A stretch of 64,000 nucleotides of DNA from assembly GCF_900113575.1 (NCBI RefSeq), contig NZ_FOPV01000013.1, forward strand, positions 55,624-119,623, written 5' to 3'. Numbering within the stretch: position 1 is the first letter of the stretch; each line of letters starts with the position of its first letter. The DNA is from Nitrosospira sp. Nsp14. GTDB taxonomy: Bacteria; Pseudomonadota; Gammaproteobacteria; Burkholderiales; Nitrosomonadaceae. The notes below the pieces were generated by a model, which was given only the letters and a program-made list of their open reading frames with translations, was not told the origin of the DNA and searched no databases. The position numbers and the translations under genes were made by a program. Positions 1-8,914 of this stretch are shown piece by piece.

Positions 1-36
1 GGAAAGCGTATCAGGTACCTAATTTAGGCAAAGTCC

Positions 37-252
37 ATCGCTACTGCTGTGTTTGTGAAGCCGGGAGTAGATGTCTTCTGCTCGCTAGGCCGCTCGGCTC
101 CTATACTTTTCCCTTGATTGATCTAAGCTGGATTGTGGGAAATGGTAGCCGGGCAGTTATCGCTGACGCAGGGGACCGCGCTGTCGGCACGCTTCAATCA
201 AATCAGGAGAGGCTCCGAATTTTAATAAACCCTCTCTTACTGAGGAAAAATC
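37..252 (+). promoter_or_regulatory. Conserved HAF-gene leader, copy A
   Basis: About 200 bp directly upstream of the first HAF gene are nearly the same as the stretches at 1450-1667 and, inverted, at 21046-21262 and 22513-22735. Shared blocks include the run CTTGATTGATCTAAGCTGGA and GGGCAGTTATC. At the 3' end CCTC (231-234) can pair with the Shine-Dalgarno GAGG (242-245), leaving a 7-nt loop; the ATG follows at 253. Conservation of a non-coding block in four copies suggests a promoter plus 5' UTR with a regulatory role, although recent duplication alone could also explain it. Confidence 0.6.
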
Positions 253-1251
253 ATGAAAATTACCCATCGCTCTAAAATCCAAAGCTTCATCCTGGCCTCG
301 GCGCTGGGTATCGGGCTGAGTTTTGCTTCCCCCATCTCCGCACAGGTACGTTCATACATCTTGGACTCCAATGGCAAAGGACTGACCGATCTCGGGACGC
401 TGGGTGGAGGTAACAGTTGGGCCCGTGGCATCAACGACGCCGGGCAGGTGGTGGGGGAATCCAGCACGGCCGCAGGTGTTAGCCATGCCTTTATCACCGG
501 CTCCAATGGCCTGGGCATGACCGATCTCGGGACGCCGGGTGGAGGTTCCGGTTCCGCCTTCGGCATCAACGACGCCGGGCAGGTGGTGGGGGACTCCTTC
601 ATGACGTCCGCAGATATTTACCATGCTTTTATCACCGGCCCCAATGGCGTGGGCATGACCGATCTCGGCACGCTGGGCGGGGTTGTAGGTTACAGTTCCG
701 CCTGGGGCATCAATGACGTCGGGCAGGTGGTGGGGGACTCCTTTACGGCCGCAGGTTTTTGACATGCCTTTATCACCGGCCCTAATGGCGCGGGCATGAC
801 CGATCTCGGGACGCTGGGTGGACCTGAAAGTTTCGCCCGTGGCATCAACGACGCCGGGCAGGTGGTGGGGGTGTCCGTCCCGGCCGCATATGCTCCGCAT
901 GCTTTTATCACCGGCCCCAAGGGCGTGGGCATGACCGATCTGGGGACGCTGGGTGGAAGTCACAGTTACGCCTGGGGCATTAATGACGCCGGGCAGGTGG
1001 TGGGGAAGTCCGACACGGCCACAGGTGCTTACCATGCCTTTATCACCGGCCCCTATGGCGCGGGCATGGCCGACTTGAACTCGTTGGTGAGTCTGCCGGG
1101 CACAGCTGTGCTAACGGAGGCCCGAGGAATCAATAACCATGGGCAAATCGCCGTCATTGGCAGCCCTATCCCCGAACCCGAAATGTATGCCATGCTGTTG
1201 GCCGGTCTGGGTCTGCTGGGCTTTATCGCGCGCCGCCGCAAGACTGCTTAA
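253..1251 (+). pseudogene. HAF-repeat PEP-CTERM protein, interrupted by one stop codon
   Basis: The reading frame codes for a signal peptide (MKITHRSKIQSFILASAL..., cleavage after SAQ), six ~40-residue HAF repeats (HAFITGPNG...GMTDLGTLGG...GINDAGQVVG) and a PEP-CTERM tail (PEPE, a hydrophobic segment, then ARRRK). A TGA at 760-762 sits where sister repeats have a serine or similar codon before HAF; the frame is the same on both sides (253-762 and 796-1251), so a single point mutation breaks it. PEP-CTERM tails direct exosortase-dependent processing at the inner membrane. The N-terminal half would be released without its sorting tail, so the gene is probably dead unless read through. Confidence 0.8.
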
Positions 1252-1449
1252 ACACCGTTCGATGCTGAGCCACAACGGGGCGCGCGCCTTAGCGGCTTAT
1301 TGTTTCCAGCACCTGAGAATTCCTTCCTGGCACTTGGCGGCAGTTCGAATCTGACATTGTTGCCCGATCAAATCCAAACTAGTACAAGAGTGTCGTAATA
1401 GAGATTTGATCCGGCCTTGGCTGTCAAATTCAAGTTGCTGCTTTCGATA
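1252..1449 (+). repeat. 3' flank repeated after several HAF genes
   Basis: The block around 1298-1385 (TGTTTCCAG, then CTTGGC-GCAGTTCGA, then CCGATCAAATCCAAACTA) recurs at 3238-3325 and, inverted and partly, at about 21290-21355 and 22990-23075. Whole cassettes (leader, gene, 3' flank) were therefore duplicated. No gene is seen here. Confidence 0.6.
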
Positions 1450-1667
1450 CAAAACATCGCTACTGCTCAGTGTTTGTGAAACCAAGAGTAGATTTTTCCG
1501 CTGGATAGGCCGCTCGGCTCCTATACTTTACCCTTGATTGATCTAAGCTGGATTGTGAGAAATGGTAGCCGGGCAGTTATCCTTGACGCCAGGGGACGTC
1601 GGCACGCTTCCCTCAACTCACGAGAGCCCCGAATCTTCAAAAACCCTCTCATGCTGAGGAAAAAGTC
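1450..1667 (+). promoter_or_regulatory. Conserved HAF-gene leader, copy B
   Basis: Second copy of the leader described at 37-252. CCTC (1645-1648) and the Shine-Dalgarno GAGG (1656-1659) can pair, again with a 7-nt loop, and the ATG follows at 1668. The 5' part carries the shared TATACTTTACCCTTGATTGA block. Confidence 0.6.
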
Positions 1668-3185
1668 ATGAAAATTACCCATAGCCCTAAAATCCAAAGC
1701 TTGCTCCGGGCCGCAGCCCTGAGTATCGGGCTTGGTTTTGTGTCCCCCGTCTCCGCACAGGAACATGCATACATCGTAGACTCCAGTGGCAAGGGACTGA
1801 CCGATCTCGGGACGCTGGGTGGAGGTTCCAGTTGGGCCCAGGGCATCAACGACGCCGGGCAGGTGGTGGGGACCTCCACCCCAGCCGCAGGTCCTGTCCA
1901 TGCTTTTATCACCGGCCCCAATGGCGACGGCATGACCGATCTCGGGACGCTGGGTGGGTATGTAGTAAGTGTCGCCTATGGCGTCAACGATGCCGGACAG
2001 GTGGTGGGGTACTCCGACACGGGCTCAGGTAATTTCCATGCCTTTATTACCGGCCCCAATGGCGCGGGCATGACCGATCTCGGGTCGCTGAGTGGAGGTG
2101 ACAGTTTCGCCTCTGGCATCAACGGCGCCGGGCAGGTGGTGGGACGGTCCTACACGGCCGCAGGTTTGCGTGCTTTTATCACCGGCCCCAATGGCGTGGG
2201 CATGACCGAGCTCGGGACGCTGGGTGGAGACACTTACGCTTCTGGCATCAACGACACCGGGCAGGTGGTGGGGATCTCCACCACGGCCGCAGGTGCTTAC
2301 CATGCCTTTATCACCGGCCCCAATGGCGGGGGCATGACCGATCTCGGGACGCTCGGTGGATCGGAAAGTTACGCCTCTGGCATCAACGACGCCGGGCAGG
2401 TGGTGGGGATTTCCACCACGGCCGCACGTGCTTACCATGCTTTTATCACCGGCCCCAATGGCGTGGGCATGACCGACCTCGGAACGCTGGGTGGAGGTTA
2501 CAGTGACGCCACTGGCATCAACGATGCCGGGCAGGTAGTGGGAGGCTCCGTCACGGCCGCAGGCGATCGGCACGCTTTTATCACCAGCCCCAATGGCGTG
2601 GGCATGACCGATCTCGGGTCGTTGGGTAGTTTCGCCCGTGGCATCAACGACGCCGGGCAGGTGGTGGGGGCGTCCGACACGGCCACAGGTGCTTACCATG
2701 CCTTTATCACCGGCCCCAATGGCGCGGGCATGACCGATCTCGGGACGCTGGGTGGAGATTACAGTTACGCCTCTGGCATCAATGACGCCGGTCAGGTGGT
2801 GGGGGACTTCGACACGGGCGCAGGTGCTTGGCATGCCTTTATCACCGGCCCCAATGGCGTGGGCATGACCGATCTCGGGACGCTGGGTGGAGATTCCAGT
2901 TACGCCTATGGTATCAACGACGCCGGGCAGGTGGTGGGGCGGTCCGACACGGCGGCAGGTGCTTGGCATGCCTTTATCACGGGCCCCAATGGTGGGGGCA
3001 TGACCGACTTAAACTCGTTGGTGAGTCTGCCGGGTGGAGCTGCTCTAACCGACGCGACGGGGATCAATAACCTGGGGCAAGTCGCCGTCATTAGCAACCC
3101 TATCCCCGAACCCGAAACCTATGCCATGCTGTTGGCCGGTCTGGGCCTGCTGGGCTTTATCGCGCGCCGCCGCAAGACTGCTTAA
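1668..3185 (+). CDS. HAF-repeat PEP-CTERM exported protein (505 aa)
   Basis: Signal peptide at residues 1-31 (ending VSAQ), ten tandem HAF units of about 40 residues (one divergent at the N-terminus beginning HAYIVDSSGKGL, then nine HAFITGPNG-type units), and a C-terminal PEP-CTERM signal (IPEPETYAMLLAGLGLLGF followed by ARRRKTA). HAF repeats are known only as a family of probable extracellular repeats; the PEP-CTERM tail predicts sorting by an exosortase, which is not in this window. The DNA units of about 120 bp are highly alike, so copy number can change by recombination. ATG with GAGG 8 bases upstream. Intact, and the longest of the set. Function is unknown; a surface or biofilm-matrix role is inference. 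Confidence 0.85.
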   Translation: MKITHSPKIQSLLRAAALSIGLGFVSPVSAQEHAYIVDSSGKGLTDLGTLGGGSSWAQGINDAGQVVGTSTPAAGPVHAFITGPNGDGMTDLGTLGGYVVSVAYGVNDAGQVVGYSDTGSGNFHAFITGPNGAGMTDLGSLSGGDSFASGINGAGQVVGRSYTAAGLRAFITGPNGVGMTELGTLGGDTYASGINDTGQVVGISTTAAGAYHAFITGPNGGGMTDLGTLGGSESYASGINDAGQVVGISTTAARAYHAFITGPNGVGMTDLGTLGGGYSDATGINDAGQVVGGSVTAAGDRHAFITSPNGVGMTDLGSLGSFARGINDAGQVVGASDTATGAYHAFITGPNGAGMTDLGTLGGDYSYASGINDAGQVVGDFDTGAGAWHAFITGPNGVGMTDLGTLGGDSSYAYGINDAGQVVGRSDTAAGAWHAFITGPNGGGMTDLNSLVSLPGGAALTDATGINNLGQVAVISNPIPEPETYAMLLAGLGLLGFIARRRKTA

Positions 3186-3202
3186 GCAGCGTTGATGCCG
3201 CG

Positions 3203-3244
3203 CCACAAAGGGTCGGACCCGCCCTTGTGGAGGCATATTGTTTC
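3203..3244 (+). terminator. Hairpin after the 505-aa HAF gene
   Basis: CCACAAAGGG (3203-3212) pairs with CCCTTGTGG (3222-3230), with one bulged A and a 9-nt loop. The following bases (AGGCATATTGTTTCC) are only moderately T-rich, so this is a weak rho-independent terminator. Confidence 0.5.
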
Positions 3245-3701
3245 CAGCGCCTGAGGACCGTTTCCTGGCACTTGGCGCAGTTCGAGGCTAACATTGTTTG
3301 TCCGATCAAATCCAAACTAATACTGGATAGATGCGATAGATGATTGTTCTGTAATAGCTTCTACTGTCTTTCTCCCTTGCCACTATACTACTTTCAAAGC
3401 AGCCCACCCCATGGTGTGACATATTGTCGCGCGGCAATATGTCACATTCCCAAGCTGGTATCCCCTCTATAATCGGGCTACTTCTTGTTGCTAAGCATTA
3501 GTACGACTAAGTGTTGGTGTCTGTACTTTCAGCGTTTTCCCCCCTAGGTTTCATTACCTATTTAGGTTCGTAACATTCGCTCAAGGATGTTACAAGCCTG
3601 TTCTTTTCCCCTTCGCTCACCTCAAGACCCGGGCTATCAGAAACGCTCGGCGGCCACAATAGAAAATTGCTTGGAAAGCGAATCCAAGTAGAGACGGGGT
3701 T
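3245..3701. other. Intergenic stretch with repeated flank and a dyad
   Basis: Holds the rest of the HAF 3' repeated flank (to about 3325) and the perfect dyad at 3415-3446. No convincing gene is seen on either strand. Confidence 0.5.
3415..3446. promoter_or_regulatory. Perfect 12-bp inverted repeat, related to two others
   Basis: TGTGACATATTG and CAATATGTCACA are exact reverse complements around TCGCGCGG. Related, less perfect dyads lie at 4197-4230 and 23574-23605, the latter two just upstream of the two sialidase-like copies. This looks like an operator or enhancer site; the binding protein is unknown. Confidence 0.5.
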
Positions 3702-4055
3702 TAGCACCTCTCCAGCACCGCGTCCACCTCGATGTACTTGCGGTATTCGTCCAGCGCGGTTGCCCACACACAGTGCAGCCCGCCATGCGCCAGCGCCGGT
3801 TTGAGCATATTCCCCGCATCGATCGCGCTTCCGCCTTGCGCCTACCACGGTGTGAAGCTCGTCAATAAACACGATCGTGCCCTCGCTCTGCGCGATTTCC
3901 CTCAAAACCGATTTCAGCCTTTCTTCGAATTCGCCACGGTATTTGGCACCGTGAGCAATTCCGCCGTATCCGGCGATAGCACTTCTCGTCCTTCAGCGTT
4001 TCGGGCACTTCGCCATTGACGATCCGTTACACAAGGCCCTCCGCGATGTGCTGTA
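3702..4055 (-). pseudogene. clpB: Fragment of clpB (disaggregase AAA+ ATPase)
   Basis: On the minus strand the pieces read [23 protein letters not shown], then [30 protein letters not shown], and after a frame change [20 protein letters not shown] and [15 protein letters not shown]. These match the first nucleotide-binding domain of ClpB around its Walker B motif (FIDELH). There is at least one stop, one internal deletion (the stretch before GEFEER) and one or more frameshifts; the rest of the ~860-residue protein is absent. It is a small relic, probably brought in by rearrangement. Confidence 0.85.
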
Positions 4056-4196
4056 AGGAAAGGAAAAGAAATAAAAATAATTTCAATCCCCCCAATCGGG
4101 CAGTTTCCCGAATATTCAATATGCATAACCGGAATGCAACACTTTTCCGTGCTAACCGAAGCTACAGGCGACTTGGCGCGGGGTTCATTTCTCGTG

Positions 4197-4230
4197 TGCG
4201 ACAAAATGTCACATGCGGAAATATGCCACA
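4197..4230. promoter_or_regulatory. Imperfect dyad upstream of the dead sialidase-like copy
   Basis: TGCGACAAAATG at the left and ATATGCCACA at the right form an imperfect inverted repeat. It shares the left arm and overall layout with 23574-23605, which precedes the intact copy, and is related to 3415-3446. Confidence 0.45.
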
Positions 4231-5046
4231 TTCCTAATTCAAATCATTTGTTTTACAGTTTGTTCCCAGACATATGACTGTCTGGAATGGACCATGACTT
4301 TTAGTAGGGGCTCTCCCCAGGCGGCCCAACCGGCAGCAAAAATACGGAATATTGCAAACCCTGCGGCCCTCGGCGCTCAGTCCCCTCGCTTTACCCTGCT
4401 CCCGGCTGGTGGCATATTGATGAGCTGGGTAGAACCGGTTCCCGATGGTCATGCCCTCAAGTATGGCGTATTGCGCGATGGACGAGGGATCCACAAGGGC
4501 GAAGTCGCGCGCGGTAATGACTGGTTCGTCAACTGGAGCGATTTTCCATCTGTGGTACCCATTGACGAGTCCTTTTGGGTGGCGCATTGGCTAATCAATA
4601 AAGAAGGGGAGAACGCCTATCACTACGATATTGCCATATCCGTTTCTCGGGATGCCGGCATAACCTGGAGTGCTCCCCGTCCACCCTATCGCAACGCTAC
4701 GGCGGCGCAATACGGTTTTGCCACGATATTCCCGGTGCATGACAGTGCCGGCGTGATCTAGCTGGATGGACGCGATCGGCACAAGCGGGATGGCGGTGGC
4801 AAATCGGTTTTCACTTTACGCTATGCGCGCATTCATCGCGACGGCGGGATGGATAGCGAGCAGATAATCGACAGCAGTACATGCACTTGCTGCTGGACAA
4901 CAGTATCTGTAACACCAGCCGGCCCAGCCCCAGCCTGGCGTGGCCGCACGGAGAACGAGATCCGCGATTACCGGGTGGCGCGTTTGCTTGCTGCTAAATG
5001 GTCTGCACCTACGCCGCTGGGTAAGGAAAATACGATTGTCGAATAG
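4213..5046 (+). pseudogene. Decayed copy of the sialidase-like exported protein
   Basis: Nearly identical at DNA level to part of the intact gene at 23675-24910, from about 4316 (QAAQPAAKIRNIANPAAL) to about 5030. It has a TAG at 4759-4761 where the intact copy has TGG (Trp), a different N-terminus, and it runs into unrelated sequence after PLGKE, losing about 160 C-terminal residues. The CTCCW cysteine motif is still present. Clearly a non-functional duplicate. Confidence 0.85.
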
Positions 5047-5286
5047 CTTTACACTTTGTACCGTTTCTACTCATCTGCTACAGGAGAAACTAGAAAAACA
5101 TACACCTAAACAGATAGGCATAATTTATGCTTAAGGTTATTCTATCCTTTTTATATAAAAAGCAGGCACACAATGCCCTGCGACAAACAGGTTCGGCCAC
5201 GTTAGCGCGCATTGTCATCGGAAGGACTTATTTTTTAGCAGACTCGTTTATTCTGTTTCAAACTTGGCTTCCTCGTAGTTTCTTGA

Positions 5287-8253
5287 TTGGAGCGTATGTT
5301 AGCCAAGACCAGCCGCCCTCGTCTCTCCGCCGTCTACCAGCGCTCGCGCTTGTTTGATCAGCTGGACATGGCATGGAGAAAACATTCGGTCACCCTCGCC
5401 CATGGGCCACCTGGAGCGGGTAAAACCACGCTCGTCTCAAGCTATATTGAATTTCGAAATCGTCCCTGCCTTTGGTATCAGGTGGATTCGGGCGATGAGG
5501 ACGTAGCCACGTTCTTTCACTATTTCGGCTCCGCGGCAAAGGAACATTTACCGGTCGACGCAACCCCGTTGCCTGATTTCGACCCGGGTACCGCGGCAGA
5601 CCTCGTAAGATTCAGTCGACAGTACTTCCGCAAATTTTACGCTGGACTGAAAAGCCCGCTTGTCGTGGTGCTGGACAACTACCAGGAGCTGGCCGACGCC
5701 TCCCCCTTGCACACCGTGGTACAGGTCGCCTGCGAGGAAATTCCAGAAGGCTATCACATCGTTATCGCTAGTCGCGAAGCCTGCCCTCCGCCAATCGCCT
5801 CGGCGCGCTTTAGGCAGGCGTTGACGGTGATTGGTGCGGACGATCTTGTTTTAACGCATGAGGAGACGTGCGGAATTGCGGAGTTACAAGGGATGAAGCA
5901 GCCTTCCCCAGCCACGACACTAGCCCTGCACGCACGTAGCGCCGGATGGATGATGGGCTTGATGCTGATGCTCGAGCGTGCGGATGGTATCCGCAATGAC
6001 AGCGATCTGAGCCTTTCCCTCGGAGACGATCAGGGAGAATCTGTATTCGATTATTTCGGTGTCGAAGTTTTCAAGAAACTCGACACTACTTGCCACGACC
6101 TGCTATTGCAAAGCGCGTTGCTCCCCAAGATGACCATACCCCGCGTTACGCAACTCACCGGCACGCCCAAAGCCGGCGAGCTGCTGCGGGAACTGTTACG
6201 GCGAAACCATTTCATCACACGCCATGCGGGAAAGGAAGCGGCGTATCAGTTCCACCCCCTCTTTCGGGAGTTTCTCCTTGAACAAGCAATGGCGCGGTAC
6301 TCTAAGGATGCGCTAGAGTTAAAGTACTGTAGAGCTGCTGAGGTGCTGATAACGGACGGCGATAACGAGGGTGCCATCGGCTTGCTGGAGCAGGCAGGCA
6401 ACTGGCGGCGCCTGGCGGAAGTAATCTTGGCGACCGCCTCGACTCTGAAGGCACAGGGCCGTGATGCAACCCTCGTGGCCTGGATGGAGAAGCTGCCCGC
6501 CGACGTGATCGACACGGATCCGTGGCTGCTCTACTGGCACGGTAGCAGCAAGGCATTCTCGGACCCTGCCGCCAGCCAGGCAATTCTTGAAAATGCCTAT
6601 CGGCAATTTCGCATGATGGACGACCTCGTGGGTATGGCGATGAGCTGGGCTGGGCTTATGGGTGCGATTTTCAACATGTACCAAAACCTCCGGCAGATGG
6701 ACGCATGGGTAGAGGAATTCAGCGAACGACTTATTGGCCGACTTGAGCTGCTGCCACATGACCTTCAGGTGGCGGTGACCGTCGCTTTCGTTATCGCGCT
6801 ATCGTTCCGCCAGCCTCTGCATCCTGACCTGTTGTATTGGCGGGAACGATTGCGGAAGGTGCTGGAGTCCGAAACCCGGGCTGCAAATCGACCTCTGTTG
6901 CGCCACCATCTGGTGACGCATCACATCTTGCGCGGCCAGCATGCGGAGGCCGAATCCGTTCTGAGCATGCTTTACTACGCAACCAACCTGCCCTCGGCTG
7001 AACGTCCGCCTCGCACCCCCGTGGACTATATAAACGAGGCCGCGGTTGCGCTGCATACCGGCATGAAAGAGCGCTGCTTGCGAGCAGTTCATGATGGGTT
7101 GCGCGTCGCTGAGGGTACCGGCGATCGTCGTCTCGATTCGGTTTTTCTCCAGCTTGGCGCGGCCATGAGCCTCAATCGAGGCGATCTTGGACAGACAGAC
7201 GAGTTCCTCGCCGCCTTCGAGCGTTTGGCTGAATCTATGCCATTTGTGGACCGGGGCGCCTATTATGCTGTGGCGGCCTGGCGCAAGTTTTATGCAGGAG
7301 AGCCTGCGCTGGCACTACATCTTTTAGGCCGGGCGGTCGCTGCTTCGGAAGCTCGGGGCGCACCCTACTACATCGCCGTCGATAACCTTGGCTTCGGGCT
7401 GCTGCTTCACCTCTGTGGCAGGAAGAGCGAAGCGCTTCTGTGTCTGAAGATGGGACGCAGGCTCGGCGCAAGCATCAAAAATGCGTTGATCGAGTACGCC
7501 TACCAGCTCTTTTCAGCCTTCATCGCGTTGGATACGGGCGGGAAAAATCACGCCCTCTACCATCTCGCTACCGGCATGCGGCTCGGCCAACAACATGGCT
7601 ACATGCATTTCTTTTTTTTCCCCCCGAGAGTAATTTCAAAACTATGTTCGATAGCACTCGGGGCCGGAATTGAGACCGAGTATGTTCGTATCCTCATTGA
7701 ACGCAATGAACTAAGCCCGGACCCCTCTTGGCGAGACGCCGAGTCATGGCCCTGGCCCATCCGTATTTATACCCTTGGACGTTTTAGCGTAGTCAAGCAA
7801 GGCACAGCGCTGCAATTTTCCGGAAAAGCCCAGAAGAAACCCCTGGAGTTGTTGAAGGTGTTGATCGCGTTGGGGGGTCGCGATGTGTCAGAAGCGAGGC
7901 TGGCAGATGCCCTCTGGCCCGATGCTGAAGGCGACGCGGCTTCACAGGCGCTTGCGACCAACTTGTTCAGGTTGCGTAAACTCATTGGAGAACAGGCGAT
8001 TCGCAGGCAGGAGAATCGCCTTACAATCAATCCGACCTTCTGCTGGGTAGATTGCTGGGCGTTCGAACGATTGTCTAGGGAGAGCCCAGGCGATTCGCAG
8101 AGATGTCTTGAGAAACTCAGGAAGTTCTATCAGGGCCCTTTCCTCGACGGAACAGACGATGCCCCCTGGGCCCAGTCAATGCGCGAGCGATTGAAGGCAA
8201 GGTTCGCACGACTCACGCAGAATCCAGGCAATTCATCCGGCAAGAGATCGTAG
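5287..8253 (+). CDS. MalT/SARP-like ATPase transcriptional regulator (988 aa)
   Basis: N-terminal NTPase with Walker A GPPGAGKTT (residues 40-48) and a Walker B-like VVVLDNYQE (~residue 124-132), a long helical tetratricopeptide-like middle, and a C-terminal winged-helix domain (about 835-910; RIYTLGRFSVVKQG...LLKVLIALGGRDVSEARLADALWPD) followed by a BTAD-type helical segment. This is the layout of large STAND-type activators that bind an inducer and then DNA. The frame opens at TTG 5287; an ATG at 5296 is an alternative, with GGAG unusually close to it. It lies upstream of the RTX peroxidase and its exporter on the same strand, so it is a good candidate for their regulator, although 660 bp separate them. 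Inducer unknown. Confidence 0.8.
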   Translation: MERMLAKTSRPRLSAVYQRSRLFDQLDMAWRKHSVTLAHGPPGAGKTTLVSSYIEFRNRPCLWYQVDSGDEDVATFFHYFGSAAKEHLPVDATPLPDFDPGTAADLVRFSRQYFRKFYAGLKSPLVVVLDNYQELADASPLHTVVQVACEEIPEGYHIVIASREACPPPIASARFRQALTVIGADDLVLTHEETCGIAELQGMKQPSPATTLALHARSAGWMMGLMLMLERADGIRNDSDLSLSLGDDQGESVFDYFGVEVFKKLDTTCHDLLLQSALLPKMTIPRVTQLTGTPKAGELLRELLRRNHFITRHAGKEAAYQFHPLFREFLLEQAMARYSKDALELKYCRAAEVLITDGDNEGAIGLLEQAGNWRRLAEVILATASTLKAQGRDATLVAWMEKLPADVIDTDPWLLYWHGSSKAFSDPAASQAILENAYRQFRMMDDLVGMAMSWAGLMGAIFNMYQNLRQMDAWVEEFSERLIGRLELLPHDLQVAVTVAFVIALSFRQPLHPDLLYWRERLRKVLESETRAANRPLLRHHLVTHHILRGQHAEAESVLSMLYYATNLPSAERPPRTPVDYINEAAVALHTGMKERCLRAVHDGLRVAEGTGDRRLDSVFLQLGAAMSLNRGDLGQTDEFLAAFERLAESMPFVDRGAYYAVAAWRKFYAGEPALALHLLGRAVAASEARGAPYYIAVDNLGFGLLLHLCGRKSEALLCLKMGRRLGASIKNALIEYAYQLFSAFIALDTGGKNHALYHLATGMRLGQQHGYMHFFFFPPRVISKLCSIALGAGIETEYVRILIERNELSPDPSWRDAESWPWPIRIYTLGRFSVVKQGTALQFSGKAQKKPLELLKVLIALGGRDVSEARLADALWPDAEGDAASQALATNLFRLRKLIGEQAIRRQENRLTINPTFCWVDCWAFERLSRESPGDSQRCLEKLRKFYQGPFLDGTDDAPWAQSMRERLKARFARLTQNPGNSSGKRS

Positions 8254-8914
8254 CCCCAGGCCAACTTTTCCTGTTCCCGCATCTGCTGGCAATGCTCTCG
8301 TCTTCGGCCATACGAAAGAATGTAACCGTTCATCTTTCCACTGGCCGACCTCCATTTCCTCCCATACCGGCAAACTCCCCGGCTTACTCGCAACGTTGAC
8401 GCAGGTCCTGCGTCAACCGTCTGCTGCTGATGCCGCGCCGCTGAATCCGAGTCTTTAGAGCTCATCCGGGCCCAGCAGCTATCTATACCGCGTCCTCATA
8501 GTCGAGATAGAGCCGGACCAAGCCCAAAGCGGTTGCGGTATCGTGGCGCCGCCCCGCAATCGTTTTGCAGCGTCTCCAATTTGTAACCCGGCACGCCTGA
8601 CATCGACCGTAAAACAAACGGCGTATCTGTCCTTTTGACGGGTTGCGGCCCTTTCCTGGCCATTCCCATTCTCAGAGTGGGGGGAAACTCGATTATTGTG
8701 AAATTTATTTGAAGTTTATGTGAATCTGTACCTGATCCGTAATGACTACTGCGTAGCATTTATTTCGTCGGAGGTTATATCGCCTAACGAAATAGCATGC
8801 CAGCGAGTGTGCTTCCGGGTGATCCACCGAAAAAAAATACTTACAAAGGTGTGCAGTGCGGCCGGAGCAATGGCCCTACCGTATCAGCTGGATCACATAC
8901 TCAAGGAGCGTATC
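8254..8914. other. Intergenic region upstream of the peroxidase gene
   Basis: About 660 bp with no supported gene. It holds the inverted repeat at 8762-8793 and, at its end, AAGGAG (8903-8908) ahead of ATG 8915. The long spacing suggests a regulated promoter region for the peroxidase. Confidence 0.5.
8762..8793. promoter_or_regulatory. Inverted repeat in the peroxidase upstream region
   Basis: ATTTCGT (8762-8768) and ACGAAAT (8787-8793) are exact reverse complements, 18 bp apart, about 120 bp before the peroxidase start. Could be an operator for the adjacent large regulator; this is inference. Confidence 0.4.

Noticed and set aside
760..762. TGA in the first HAF gene as a selenocysteine codon
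   Set aside because: HAF repeats have no conserved Cys/Sec at this position and no SECIS-like hairpin is evident; a nonsense mutation is simpler.
352..2969. Long antisense frames (up to ~310 codons) opposite the HAF genes
   Set aside because: They mirror the ~120-bp repeats and appear opposite every HAF gene; no start sites or domains support them.
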